DNA of 64,000 nucleotides from JADKHR01 sp041917295 (GTDB lineage: Bacteria > Elusimicrobiota > Elusimicrobia > FEN-1173): contig JAYRXX010000010.1 of the NCBI GenBank assembly GCA_041917295.1, positions 62,001 to 126,000 of the forward strand. The letters run 5' to 3'. Below the pieces are notes generated by a model. It did no database searches. It was not told the DNA's origin and saw nothing but the letters and a program-made list of their open reading frames with translations. Made by a program: the position numbers and the translations under genes. How positions within the stretch are numbered: the stretch's first letter is position 1; each line of letters opens with the position of its first letter. Shown here piece after piece: positions 17,207 through 26,601 of this stretch.

Positions 17207-19882
17207 ATGAAGATAAATCGCGCTCTTGTCGTGGCGTTGTGGGCGGTCAACGGGTGGGGCGATGCCACGGTGTCCCACGACCAACCCTATTTCACCCAGG
17301 ACGCCGACGGCGTCCAAATTATTTCGACTGAGAAGAACAAAGAGGTTGCTCACAAAACCCTCTCGTTGGAAATCCCTCTCCACCGGTTTTTCGAAAATCA
17401 GTTCGGGTTCAAACTGGACGAACGCCTCTATGTCGGACTTATTTCGGATTACAACCAAATCGCCAACGGTTTTTCCACCCCACTTCCCAACACTCGCCAA
17501 ATCAATTATATCGGCGGAACCGAGCTCGTGGATTACTTTTGCGTTCGGTCTTGGCTGGAAACGTTGCTTTACCACGAAACCGCCCACAACTACCAGCTAA
17601 ACGCCAAAGACAACCCGGTCTCCCGCTCCCTGCACACGGTGTTGGGTAACGGGTTTTTATTTTTGCCGTTTTTTACCCATCCCAACATCGCCGTGAATTC
17701 GTTCTTGCTGGAAGGCAACGCGGTCCTCAACGAGTCCTGGCACGGCAACGGGGGTCGCCTCTACAGCGGCCGGTTCAAAGCTCAAACGTTGCTTCAAGCC
17801 AAAGCCGGTTACATCACGCCGGAACGGATGCACAACCACACATTGTTTTTTCCTTACGGAGAACACCACTATATTCAGGGCGGGTTTTTCCAATATTTCC
17901 TTGCGGAAAAATTCGGGATTGGGAAAACGAACAAATTTTTTAAACAGAATTCGCTGGATTGGTATTGGCCCTTTAAAACCAACGAGGCCATGGGACGAAC
18001 GTTCGGCCGCCGGTTTGATACCCTCCTTGACCAATTCGCTCAAAAAACCATAACCGATTCACTAAACCTGGTGGAGGTGGAAGGCCCCGTGGTGGCCCGG
18101 TCGGCGTTTTTTGACTTTCTCAACAAAGACAAAGACGAAATTTATTTCTTGGCCTCACCGGAAAACGTCCGGGGCCCCGAACTGATCCGTTACTCGTTAA
18201 GTCAAAAATCCCTCACCCGCAAACGGGCCGATTTTCTGTCCGGCAAAGTCGTCAAAACGGACGGGACTTTCTATACGCAAACGGGATCGTATGTTAATCC
18301 GTTTCGCATTTACCAAGGTTTGTTCGATCGAAACGGCGTAATCAAACCAGGAACCCAATCCAAAATGATCCAGGGCTATCTCTCCAACGGATCCCCCGTC
18401 TATTTTGATGTGCCCACCTCGTTCGACCATCCACGCTTGTATGTCGGCGACGCGTTTTACGCTGATGTTCACTCGTCTGTTTTTATTGGATCCAACGACG
18501 ACCTTTATTACTTTGTTCAAGAGGGCAAAACGCGCACCTTGTATCGGAACAAAACCCCGCTGTATTCTTATTCTGGTTTTTACGGGATTGTCTGCGACGT
18601 GGACACCGCCGGCTCCGTGTATTTTGTCGCGAATTCACCCTGGGGATCTTCGTTGTTTCGTTTCACAAAATCGGGAGCGGTGGAACGGGTGCATCAGGCG
18701 GACAACATTGTGGACGCTCGGCTGGTTTCCGATCGGGAAGCCTTGGTGGCGGCGGTGGGGGCCGACGACTATTATTACACGGTGGTTCCGCTCAGCCCAG
18801 ACCGCCAATCGCCCCACGACACGGTTCTGTTTTTTGAAAAGGACCCTCTTTATGGATCGGTGCCATCCAACGCCGCTACGGTTTCACTGGATCTCACCAA
18901 ACCCTATCACGCCTTAACCGACATGCATTACAGCGGGATCAATCTCTCTTTCGGTCATGACGAAGAGGTCGGGTGGCTCTACGACGTAAGCGCCAATTTT
19001 GGCGACCCGTTGGGCCAAAATGCGTTTTCGGTGTTGGCGTCGCGCACACTGGACGAAGTGAGTCTGGCGGGCGTGAGTTATGAAAACACCCAAACCGTTG
19101 TTCGGTTCAACGGAGTCGGCTACGGTGTGACGGAAACGCCGAAAAACGAACCCACCGGCAACTACCGTCAAATGGGCGCGGCCGCCCAAGCCTCTCTACC
19201 GTGGTTGCAACGGGGATATTGGACAGGCAATATGGATGTCACGTATCAACAGGATTATCTTTCTTATGAACGGGAACCCCTGGGGATGCGTTTCAACGTC
19301 GGCCAAAATAAACGTTTTGGATTGAGCCTTTATGACAACGCCGCTTTTTATGCCGACGGGTTCACTGTGTGGGACCGGGGCGATCAAACAGCGGGGGGGA
19401 CCCTGTCGGGCCAAACGGATTTTCCAAACGAATGGTATGTTTCGGCGGCGGCCAAGGGGTCTTTCAGCGATTGCAAAATAAAGAAAGTGGGAGAACGGCG
19501 CGGTGTCAAAATTCAGCCCCAAGCGACCCTGTTCGATTACGATCCCAGCTTAATTTATATGGGAAGCCTGCGCGACTCAATTTTTGTTAAGAACGCCGTC
19601 AAAGGCGGGGTTACAGTGCGAAAAGTCTTAAATTTCAGCCGCTATTATTTCACGTTTCCCGTTTCGTTGCGGCGGGAAGGCCTCTACGCATCCTACAACG
19701 CCTACGGAATCAACGACTTTAAAGATACCCGGGTGATTAACGAAGCGACCGCCGGGGTCCAATTGGACTTGCTGATCCTGAACAGTTTTTGGCTCCCGCT
19801 CAATCTGGAATACATCCACAGCGACAACAACGAAATCACGTACGCGGACCGATTCCGCGTTTTCGTGGATTTGGCTTTTTAA
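17207..19882 (+). CDS. Outer-membrane protein with HExxH zinc-protease-like domain, propeller and barrel
   Basis: 891 residues with a signal peptide (1-20). The N-terminal domain has HETAH at 123-127 (HExxH zinc site) and glutamates at 169 and 176 (LLEGNAVLNES) in the position of a third ligand, the gluzincin arrangement. A middle region (about 280-590) has repeated strands with YYF/YFV and GS motifs resembling a TolB-like propeller. The last 290 residues are barrel-like and end FVDLAF. I know no characterised protein with this order; similar uncharacterised ones occur in Campylobacterota-like genomes. It may process or tether cell-surface polymers. The zinc site is seen; protease activity is inference. 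Confidence 0.6.
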   Translation: MKINRALVVALWAVNGWGDATVSHDQPYFTQDADGVQIISTEKNKEVAHKTLSLEIPLHRFFENQFGFKLDERLYVGLISDYNQIANGFSTPLPNTRQINYIGGTELVDYFCVRSWLETLLYHETAHNYQLNAKDNPVSRSLHTVLGNGFLFLPFFTHPNIAVNSFLLEGNAVLNESWHGNGGRLYSGRFKAQTLLQAKAGYITPERMHNHTLFFPYGEHHYIQGGFFQYFLAEKFGIGKTNKFFKQNSLDWYWPFKTNEAMGRTFGRRFDTLLDQFAQKTITDSLNLVEVEGPVVARSAFFDFLNKDKDEIYFLASPENVRGPELIRYSLSQKSLTRKRADFLSGKVVKTDGTFYTQTGSYVNPFRIYQGLFDRNGVIKPGTQSKMIQGYLSNGSPVYFDVPTSFDHPRLYVGDAFYADVHSSVFIGSNDDLYYFVQEGKTRTLYRNKTPLYSYSGFYGIVCDVDTAGSVYFVANSPWGSSLFRFTKSGAVERVHQADNIVDARLVSDREALVAAVGADDYYYTVVPLSPDRQSPHDTVLFFEKDPLYGSVPSNAATVSLDLTKPYHALTDMHYSGINLSFGHDEEVGWLYDVSANFGDPLGQNAFSVLASRTLDEVSLAGVSYENTQTVVRFNGVGYGVTETPKNEPTGNYRQMGAAAQASLPWLQRGYWTGNMDVTYQQDYLSYEREPLGMRFNVGQNKRFGLSLYDNAAFYADGFTVWDRGDQTAGGTLSGQTDFPNEWYVSAAAKGSFSDCKIKKVGERRGVKIQPQATLFDYDPSLIYMGSLRDSIFVKNAVKGGVTVRKVLNFSRYYFTFPVSLRREGLYASYNAYGINDFKDTRVINEATAGVQLDLLILNSFWLPLNLEYIHSDNNEITYADRFRVFVDLAF

Positions 19883-19885
19883 CCC

Positions 19886-20055
19886 AAATTTTTTAGCCGT
19901 GTCCCTTTATTGTTAAAAGAAGGCGTAGAAAAAAGTGCGGCTAAAAATTTCCCGAAGGGCTCGGAACAGGGTCGCTCGGCGACCCTGTTCCGAGGGGTAA
20001 TCCCGGGCGAAGCCCGCCTGAGCTCTGCGAAGGGGATTTTTCGAATGAAAAATCC
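19886..20055. repeat. Three successive hairpins between the HExxH and FlgD-Ig genes
   Basis: First, 19886-19899 pairs with 19938-19950 (one extra T in the left arm). Second, a perfect 16-base stem 19960-19975 with 19979-19994 and a 3-base loop. Third, GGATTTTTC (20034-20042) with GAAAAATCC (20047-20055). No gene is visible in 19883-20145. The first may end transcription of the preceding gene; the very stable second one looks like a palindromic repeat element. Confidence 0.65.
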
Positions 20056-20145
20056 AGGGTAAATTCAGGGAAATTTCAGCCTTTCTTTGGCTGGATTTCA
20101 ACGAATTGGAGTAGAATAATAGAGAGAGTAGCGGGAGGAGGGCGA

Positions 20146-21546
20146 TTGAAAAAATCGGCGTTGTTGTTTCTAATTGGATCCCTGGGAACGGCCACCGCGT
20201 GGTCTTGCGTTGGCGTTTCCAGCTCGACTTTTTTTAACGTCACCTCTCAAACGCTGGAACTTAATTGGGCCAATTCGTGTTCGACCACGACGCTCCAATA
20301 TGCTGAAATTGCTGACGACGCGGGCTTTTCCAGTCCGTGGCAACAAACATCATTTAATCCACCCGTGGTTTTCGGATCCACCACACCGCTGAGTCCCGAC
20401 ACCCTCTATTTCGCCCGGGTTTCCACGGTTTCTTTTGGAGGTGGCCTCTCCCTGGGCTCCACCGCTACCCTGGCGGTTCCGCCGGGCTTGGCAACCGGGT
20501 CCTTTTCCCAGGTGACCTCCAGCTCGTTTACCGTTCACTGGTCTTCCGGAACGGGGCCGTGGAATCCCGCTGATACGATGTACGAAATCGACGTTTCAAG
20601 CGACGCTGGATACGCTTTTTGGGTCCGACAATCCACCACCGCCCTGAAATTGTCTTATGAAACCCTGACAACCGATACGTTTTATTTCGCCCGGGCCCGA
20701 GCGGTCAACCGTGTGGGGGCGGTCACCTCGTTCGTGGATTTGGGGTCCACTCGCACGGCGGTGGTTCCCTTTAACACGGGCGGGTCTTCGACCACGTTGC
20801 AAAGCGGAGACGGGTCGGTTACGGTCCACGTTCCAGAAAACACGTTTTCGGAGGATTACCGTCTTTCATTGTCAACGGACCCCGTCGGGGCGCCCCTCGG
20901 CTCACCCCAGTTGCCCGCCATCATTGCGGCCGCCCAAGAAAAGCTGGCCGACCAAGGGACGGTCTCCCGGACACCGCTGGGGAACACCATGGCCGAAATG
21001 CGGGCCGAAACCCTCACCGGATCCCCCCTGGCCCCCAGCGCCGCGTTGACCGTCACCCTTTCCTATCCTTCCGTTGACGGAGAGAATGTGGACGATTCGG
21101 CCGCGCCGAACACGCGGACCCGCACCCTCGCCCTCTATAGATTGGACGAAAGCAAATCCTTGTGGATCCGTTTGCCCTCTTCCCACGTGGATCAGGCCGG
21201 AAGAACCGTATCCGCGTCCGCATCGGCCACCGGGGTGTTCTCCGTCATGGGCCAACAAGACACGAGTCTGGAAACCGCCTATGCGTACCCTGTTCCATTT
21301 CGGAGGGGTCGGGGAGATGACACCATCACTTTTAGTGACCTGGCCCAACGAGTAACGATAAAAATTTTCAACGCCGCTGGACGGTGGGTTCGCACCCTGG
21401 AAGAAACGGACGGCGATGGGGAGTTCGCCTGGGACGCGCGCGATAGCGACGGCGATCCGTTGCCCAGCGGAGTCTATTTTTATCTTTTGGAAACGTCGAA
21501 CGATAAGAAACGTGGGAAACTTGTCATTATCGGAGGCGCCCCATGA
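20146..21546 (+). CDS. Fibronectin-III-like exported protein with C-terminal FlgD-Ig-like domain
   Basis: 466 residues; signal peptide (1-19), two fibronectin type III-like domains (about 25-200, each with LSPDTLYFARVS or LTTDTFYFARAR), a middle beta domain, and a C-terminal FlgD-Ig-like segment with AYAYPVPFRRG, VTIKIFNAAGRWVRTL and LPSGVYFYLLE. That last module is common at the end of secreted proteins of Bacteroidota, Elusimicrobiota and relatives. TTG start with GGGAGGAGG before it. First gene of a five-gene operon with a PorV-like barrel, a TPR protein and a two-component system, all joined by ATGA overlaps. Confidence 0.72.
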   Translation: MKKSALLFLIGSLGTATAWSCVGVSSSTFFNVTSQTLELNWANSCSTTTLQYAEIADDAGFSSPWQQTSFNPPVVFGSTTPLSPDTLYFARVSTVSFGGGLSLGSTATLAVPPGLATGSFSQVTSSSFTVHWSSGTGPWNPADTMYEIDVSSDAGYAFWVRQSTTALKLSYETLTTDTFYFARARAVNRVGAVTSFVDLGSTRTAVVPFNTGGSSTTLQSGDGSVTVHVPENTFSEDYRLSLSTDPVGAPLGSPQLPAIIAAAQEKLADQGTVSRTPLGNTMAEMRAETLTGSPLAPSAALTVTLSYPSVDGENVDDSAAPNTRTRTLALYRLDESKSLWIRLPSSHVDQAGRTVSASASATGVFSVMGQQDTSLETAYAYPVPFRRGRGDDTITFSDLAQRVTIKIFNAAGRWVRTLEETDGDGEFAWDARDSDGDPLPSGVYFYLLETSNDKKRGKLVIIGGAP

Positions 21547-22625
21547 GACGGGCCGAAATCGGATTCCTGGCCGCGATCGTTTTAGGATCCGGGCCTGTTT
21601 TTGGCCGAACGACGGACGCCTTTGAATTTTTGACGTATCCTTTGGGCCCGCGAACGGCGGCCATGGGTGGCGCCGGGGTAGCGGATGCCCCGGGCGTGGA
21701 ATCCGGCGCGTTGAACCCCGCTGGATTGGGCAGACTGTGGCGCGATGAAGTTGCGTTATCCGGTGCCCGCTGGCTCGATGACGCGGTCACCCAATCCGCG
21801 GGATACGCCCATCCCTTTTTTAACGGCGGGGCCTTGTCCGTGTCGGTCCTTACGAGCGATTACGGCGATATTCCTTCGTACACGACCTCGGGCTCAGCCC
21901 AGGGAAACACCCAAGCCACCAACACCGCCGCGCGGGTGGGGTATGGACGCTCTTTCTACAAAAGAGTGTGCGCGGGAGTTCAAGGGTCTTACAGCCGAGA
22001 AACCCTTTCGGGAGAAACCGCCAACGCGATCGGGTTGGACGGGGGTGTTTTGTGGGTCCCCGCGAGATCGGGTCTGTTTCGCGAATGGACCGTGGGGGCC
22101 TCGGTCCGAAATGCGGGAAAGGGGCCCACCCGCAACGGAGAGTCGGAAGACCTTCCCCGGCTTGTTCAGGGGGGCGTCACCTTTCGGCCTTTTTTTGAGG
22201 GGGCCTCTCTTTCGGTAGACGGCCGGTGGATTACAGATCAATCCCCGGTTCTGTTGATCGGTGCGGAATATTGGGCCCGGGGAGCGGTGGCTTTCCGTGC
22301 GGGATACAATGGGCGGGAATCCGAGGAAGGGTCCGGCGTCACGTTGGGGTTCGGGTTTCGGGCGTGGGACCTCCAAGTGGACTACGCCTATGTGGGAGCC
22401 GGGGACCTGGGCGAAACCCATCACATGGGGTTGACGTTCCGGTTTGGGAGTTTGGCGGAAAAACATTATGCCCGGGGCCTGGAAAACCTTCAACGGGAAG
22501 ATTATGCCCAGGCGGTGGTTTCATTCGCCGAAGCGATTCGGCTGGACCCTCGCCATCGGCGGGCCCTCGAAAAAATTCGAACCGCCAACACCAAACTTCA
22601 ACAGGAAAATCCCCGGGTTCCATGA
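21543..22625 (+). CDS. PorV/PorQ-like outer-membrane barrel with C-terminal TPR
   Basis: 360 residues; signal peptide (1-22), then LGPRTAAMGGAGVADAPGVESGALNPAGL, the classical start of the PorV/PorQ (UPF0164) family, then repeated barrel strands. In type IX secretion PorV shuttles cargo at the outer membrane. After the barrel (about residue 305) there is a TPR-like helix pair, YARGLENLQREDYAQAVVSFAEAIRLDP, not usual in PorV. Overlaps both neighbours by ATGA. Other secretion genes are absent from the window, so a full type IX system cannot be claimed. Confidence 0.75.
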   Translation: MRRAEIGFLAAIVLGSGPVFGRTTDAFEFLTYPLGPRTAAMGGAGVADAPGVESGALNPAGLGRLWRDEVALSGARWLDDAVTQSAGYAHPFFNGGALSVSVLTSDYGDIPSYTTSGSAQGNTQATNTAARVGYGRSFYKRVCAGVQGSYSRETLSGETANAIGLDGGVLWVPARSGLFREWTVGASVRNAGKGPTRNGESEDLPRLVQGGVTFRPFFEGASLSVDGRWITDQSPVLLIGAEYWARGAVAFRAGYNGRESEEGSGVTLGFGFRAWDLQVDYAYVGAGDLGETHHMGLTFRFGSLAEKHYARGLENLQREDYAQAVVSFAEAIRLDPRHRRALEKIRTANTKLQQENPRVP

Positions 22626-23725
22626 AAAAGCGTGGATGGGCGTTTCTGCTCCTGTGCGCTTGCGTCAGCGCGCAGGCCGCACCGGATCCGGATTTTTACA
22701 AGGAGGGCCGAGCCGCCTTTGAGGCAGGCAATTATCTTGCGGCCGTCGACCGACTCACCGAAGCCCTGTTGCGCTCGCCGGGCGACCCCCGATCCCAAAC
22801 GTTGCTGGTGGCGGCGGGAAAAAAACTTATTGAATCCCGTTCCTTATCCAAATTGTCCCTGGACGAATTGCAAAGACTGGTGGACAACGCCTCCCGGGAA
22901 CTGGAAACCCGTCGTCACGACCTTCGCCGGGCGTTGGCCGAACTGAAATCGGCCCAACGGGCCAGCGAAAAGGGGTCGGCCCAAGAGACCCTTCGGGCCT
23001 GCCGGGGCGTGGACATGCTTTTGGAAGTGACCCTGGGCGACGATCCCGAAAGCCGCAAAGTCCTGGACTATGTTCGATCCGTCTGCGCGAATTTGGAGGC
23101 GTCCTTGACGTCGGGCGTTTTGGTTCGCCCGTTTGATGAGAGGCGGGTGGCCGGCTACGTGGCGTTTTGCCGATCCGACTGGAACGGAGCCGCCGAAGCC
23201 TGGGGAAAAGCGGCCGCCCTAGCGCCCCGCGATTCTCACTTAAAAGACCTTTGGGAAACCGCCAAGAAGCGCAGGGATCGGGAAGAAGAACAGAAACGGG
23301 AAGAGGCCCGGCGCAATCAAGCCGAACAGGACCACGTCCGTTCCCTCGCCGAACAAAAAGAATACATGGACCGGCATCGGCGCTTGGCCCTCGATTACCA
23401 AAACAACGGACAATGGGTGGCGGCGGCCCAATCTTGGCTGGCGGTTTTGAAAGCGGACCCGTTGGATGTTCAGGCCAAAGAAGCCCTCGACAGGGCGGGG
23501 GAACAACTGCGCCGTCAGGGATTTGGGGCACAACCCGATGGGGGGGAAATGAGGGGCGACCCCGTCCAGGCGGAACAATTTTACACGTTGGGGTTGATCC
23601 GGTATGCCGATGGGGATCTGAACGGTGCGGCCGACGAGTTTGAAGCGGCTCTCAAACGCAACCCCCGCCATCCGTACGCCCGCAAGGCCCTTGAGCGCGT
23701 GCGCGAAGAGCAAAAACTCCCATGA
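22622..23725 (+). CDS. Exported TPR-repeat protein
   Basis: 367 residues with a signal peptide (1-20). TPR-like helix pairs appear at both ends: YKEGRAAFEAGNYLAAVDRLTEALLRSP and YTLGLIRYADGDLNGAADEFEAALKRNP. In between is a long charged coiled coil (KKRRDREEEQKREEARRNQAEQ). ATG 22622 overlaps the PorV-like stop; the frame extends upstream inside the PorV gene but that part is a shadow. Probably a periplasmic scaffold for the neighbouring outer-membrane proteins or the kinase sensor; that is inference. Confidence 0.72.
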   Translation: MKKRGWAFLLLCACVSAQAAPDPDFYKEGRAAFEAGNYLAAVDRLTEALLRSPGDPRSQTLLVAAGKKLIESRSLSKLSLDELQRLVDNASRELETRRHDLRRALAELKSAQRASEKGSAQETLRACRGVDMLLEVTLGDDPESRKVLDYVRSVCANLEASLTSGVLVRPFDERRVAGYVAFCRSDWNGAAEAWGKAAALAPRDSHLKDLWETAKKRRDREEEQKREEARRNQAEQDHVRSLAEQKEYMDRHRRLALDYQNNGQWVAAAQSWLAVLKADPLDVQAKEALDRAGEQLRRQGFGAQPDGGEMRGDPVQAEQFYTLGLIRYADGDLNGAADEFEAALKRNPRHPYARKALERVREEQKLP

Positions 23726-25134
23726 GGTTACGAACCCGGTTTCTTATCCAAATCGTGGGGCTCATCCTGGGTTCGTTTCTTCTGTACGGGGCGGCTCTCT
23801 TTTGGGCACAGCGGGATTATTTAATCAGCGAACAGGAACGGGCGAACCGGGAAGAATCGAGTCGATGGACCTTGTTGTGCGAACAATCCGTGTTGTCCAA
23901 AGACGAAATCACCCTGGTGAACTATCTGCGGGAAGTGCGGCGGTCGGGCGACGTGGCGTGGGCGTCTTTTGTGGCCGAAAACGGGCGCGTTCTGATGCAC
24001 TCGGACTTGTCCCGCAAAAACACCACCGACACGGGCCCCGTGGCCCGGTGGGCCCTTTCCCTCAACGGGCCCGCTATCCGCGTCGACAATACGGACGAAT
24101 TACCACGGCTCTACTACGCCGCCCCCGTTCCCCGGGCCGGGGCGGCGATTCTGGCTTTTGACAAAGGGCGGCAAAACGCCCGTCGCGGAGACGCTTTGAA
24201 GGCGTTTCTTAAACGGTTTTCGGGGATCACGCTTCTTTGTTTGCTGTTGGGCGTCGCCGTGGCGGTGGGTGTGGCGCGGAGTTTGGCGTCGCCGCTGAAC
24301 GATTTAACGGCCGCGGTGCGTCGGCTGGGCGCCGGAGATTGGCGGGCGCGGTCGTCGGTGAATCGGACCGACGAGATCGGCGAACTGGCCCTGGCGTTTG
24401 CCGACATGTCCCGGCGGCTGGCCCGCCTGGACGAACTAAAAGACCATTTTGTGGCCACGGTCTCCCACGACTTGCGCAATCCGTTGGGCGCCATCACCAT
24501 GGCGGCACGCTATTTGATCGCACCGCCTGCGCCGCTTTCCCATGAATCCACACACCAGATCCTCACCACGATTCTGGTTAGCACGGCCCGGTTGAGAACC
24601 ATGGTTGACAACGTTTTGGACGCGGCCAAAATCAAAGAAGGCCGGTTAACCGCCCACATCGAACCTTTTTCAATCGAAAAGATCTTAATTGAATTGCGAG
24701 ACCTGTACCAGTCTCAGGCGGACGAGTTCGGCCGGGATTTCCAGGTGACCCTGCCGACCCCTTGCCCGTTGGCCGTGGGCGACGAAGCCCACACGTACCG
24801 GATCGTGGCCAACCTGATGAACAACGCGTTCAAATTCACATCGGCGGGGGACCGAATTCGGGTGTCGGTCCGAACCGAATCGGACGGGTTCCTGGCCGTG
24901 GAGGTCCAAGATTCGGGGCCCGGCCTGTCGCCGGAAGACATCGCCGGTTTGTTTCAGCCGTTTCGAACCGTGGCCTCCGTTGAGGCGCCGATCCGAAAAC
25001 AGCAAGGCACCGGGCTGGGATTGGCCATCGCCCACGCCCTGGCCGAGGCCCAAGGGGCGACCCTTTCGGTTCAATCGGAACGAAATAAAGCAACCATCTT
25101 TCGGCTGGTTCTTCCCAGAGGGAGGGCAACATGA
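23722..25134 (+). CDS. Membrane sensor histidine kinase
   Basis: 470 residues: membrane helix (8-28), periplasmic sensor domain (about 30-165), second helix (168-188), HAMP linker (185-238), H-box VSHDLRNPL with phospho-acceptor His249, and a GHKL ATPase domain with N-box NLMNNAFKFT, G1 DSGPGLS and G2 GTGLGLAIAHA. Pairs with the response regulator downstream through an ATGA overlap. Cotranscription with surface proteins suggests that it senses envelope or surface status. Confidence 0.93.
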   Translation: MRLRTRFLIQIVGLILGSFLLYGAALFWAQRDYLISEQERANREESSRWTLLCEQSVLSKDEITLVNYLREVRRSGDVAWASFVAENGRVLMHSDLSRKNTTDTGPVARWALSLNGPAIRVDNTDELPRLYYAAPVPRAGAAILAFDKGRQNARRGDALKAFLKRFSGITLLCLLLGVAVAVGVARSLASPLNDLTAAVRRLGAGDWRARSSVNRTDEIGELALAFADMSRRLARLDELKDHFVATVSHDLRNPLGAITMAARYLIAPPAPLSHESTHQILTTILVSTARLRTMVDNVLDAAKIKEGRLTAHIEPFSIEKILIELRDLYQSQADEFGRDFQVTLPTPCPLAVGDEAHTYRIVANLMNNAFKFTSAGDRIRVSVRTESDGFLAVEVQDSGPGLSPEDIAGLFQPFRTVASVEAPIRKQQGTGLGLAIAHALAEAQGATLSVQSERNKATIFRLVLPRGRAT

Positions 25135-25823
25135 GCGCAAATCTGTTGTTGGTGGAAGACGACGCGAGTTTGGCCGCGATCACCCGACGGTTTTTAATCC
25201 AGGCGGGGCACCGTGTGACCGTCGCAACCACGGGCGAAGAGGCGTTGGCCTTAATCGTGAAAAACACCCCGGACCTGATCATTTCCGACGTTCAATTGCC
25301 CGGCCTGTCGGGGCTCAAACTCTGCCAATTATTAAAAGAGAAACCGTCCACCCAACACGTGCCGATTATTCTGGTGACGGTGATGGGGAAAACCCATCAA
25401 AAAGTAGACGGATTGCGCACGGGCGCCGACGATTATCTCACAAAACCCTTTGACGCCCAGGAACTGCTGGCCCGCGTGGAAGCGGTTTTGCGCCGCGTTC
25501 AAAACAAAGGAGCCCTCAATGTGGTTTTGGAGGCGGGCCCCATACGGGTCGACGTCTCCCGCCGGAACGTCACCGTAAACGGGACCCCCATCGATCTTCG
25601 AAAAAAAGAGTACGAATTGTTAACGTTGCTTTTGCGCAAACCCGGGCGATTGTGGTCGCGGGAATCGTTGCTTTCGTCGTTGTGGGGCGACGATGCGGTG
25701 GTCAGCCCGAACACCCTGGAAGTTCACATCAAAAACCTCCGGGCCCGGCTGGGTCCAGCGGGCCCCCTCATCGAAACCCTCCCCGGCGAAGGATACCGAC
25801 TCAACGAACGAATTCAGAATTAA
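25131..25823 (+). CDS. OmpR-family response regulator
   Basis: 230 residues: receiver domain with acidic pair Asp10/Asp11, phospho-acceptor Asp53, Thr83 and Lys105, then a winged-helix output domain (about 135-228) with the recognition segment SPNTLEVHIKNLRARL. Last gene of the surface-protein/kinase operon. Target genes may include the operon itself and the lipoprotein 89 bases downstream, but no operator is evident. Confidence 0.93.
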   Translation: MSANLLLVEDDASLAAITRRFLIQAGHRVTVATTGEEALALIVKNTPDLIISDVQLPGLSGLKLCQLLKEKPSTQHVPIILVTVMGKTHQKVDGLRTGADDYLTKPFDAQELLARVEAVLRRVQNKGALNVVLEAGPIRVDVSRRNVTVNGTPIDLRKKEYELLTLLLRKPGRLWSRESLLSSLWGDDAVVSPNTLEVHIKNLRARLGPAGPLIETLPGEGYRLNERIQN

Positions 25824-25912
25824 TTCAGCCCTCTTTCAACGCCCGTCCAGGCTTCCCGATTAGAATGGAACCAGAAGAAGGCACCCTTCTCATTTCCGAA
25901 TCGGGAGGAATC

Positions 25913-26533
25913 ATGAAAAAAGTTCAGTTCATTGTCTTGGCGTGCGTGGTCGGTTTTACGGCCGCCTGCAGTCAAGGGTTTAAAGATCGGTTGTTTGGAA
26001 CAGATAGTTCATCGGAGTCGTCTTCCGGAAATCCCGGCGTCGAAAGCCCTTCGGCGGATGTTCAGTTGATGCAAAAAGTGGCCGGAGACATCGCCGCGGA
26101 ATTGAGCCCGTCTCAACCGGTGGCGTCGGTAGCGATTTCGTCTGGCGCGTGCATCCCGGGCCCGATCACAGTCAAAACCTACAGCTACACCATCCCCAAC
26201 CGCGTCTACGGATCGTCCCGCCAATACGTGCTTAACGGCACCACCTACTTCACCGCGAACAACTACAACACCACAGGCGGAACGTTGGTTTATACCTACG
26301 AATACAACGGCACCTGCTTGAGCAAAATCCAAATCAACGGGGGGTATTCGGTGGAAGGAAGCAGTTACGTCCATTGGTATACCGGAACTGGGCCGGTCCG
26401 GTTTCAGTATTACTATTACACCTACAAATACACCTACACCGGCAACCGCCTGGAAATTGAGGGGTACTACTCTCTGAGCACGGAAACCGGAACAACAAAA
26501 TACCCGGTCAAGGTATCGTTTCCCATCAGCTAA
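25913..26533 (+). CDS. Small predicted lipoprotein with tyrosine/threonine-rich C-terminus
   Basis: 206 residues; lipobox FTAAC (Cys at about residue 19). The mature part begins with a Ser-rich linker, then a domain rich in Tyr and Thr (YRF-QYYYYTYKYTYTG-type strands) that looks like an all-beta surface domain. GGGAGGA precedes ATG 25913; the frame is open upstream but lacks a start signal. It follows the response regulator and ends at a strong terminator. No family recognised. Confidence 0.65.
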   Translation: MKKVQFIVLACVVGFTAACSQGFKDRLFGTDSSSESSSGNPGVESPSADVQLMQKVAGDIAAELSPSQPVASVAISSGACIPGPITVKTYSYTIPNRVYGSSRQYVLNGTTYFTANNYNTTGGTLVYTYEYNGTCLSKIQINGGYSVEGSSYVHWYTGTGPVRFQYYYYTYKYTYTGNRLEIEGYYSLSTETGTTKYPVKVSFPIS

Positions 26534-26550
26534 TTAATTAGTAAAACCCC

Positions 26551-26594
26551 CCGCCCCAAATCCGCGCGCATCGCGGTTTTGGGGCGGTTTTTTT
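26551..26594 (+). terminator. Rho-independent terminator, shared by convergent genes
   Basis: CCGCCCCAAA (26551-26560) pairs with TTTGGGGCGG (26578-26587), with an inner CCGCG/CGCGG helix, followed by TTTTTTTA. The stem also faces the end of the minus-strand oxidase operon, where a run of T on that strand (GGGGTTTTAC) could serve in reverse. Confidence 0.88.
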
Positions 26595-26601
26595 ATCCGA
26601 A

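Noticed and set aside
22226..22621. N-terminal extension of the TPR protein
   Set aside because: This part overlaps the PorV-like gene in another frame; the signal peptide starts at ATG 22622.
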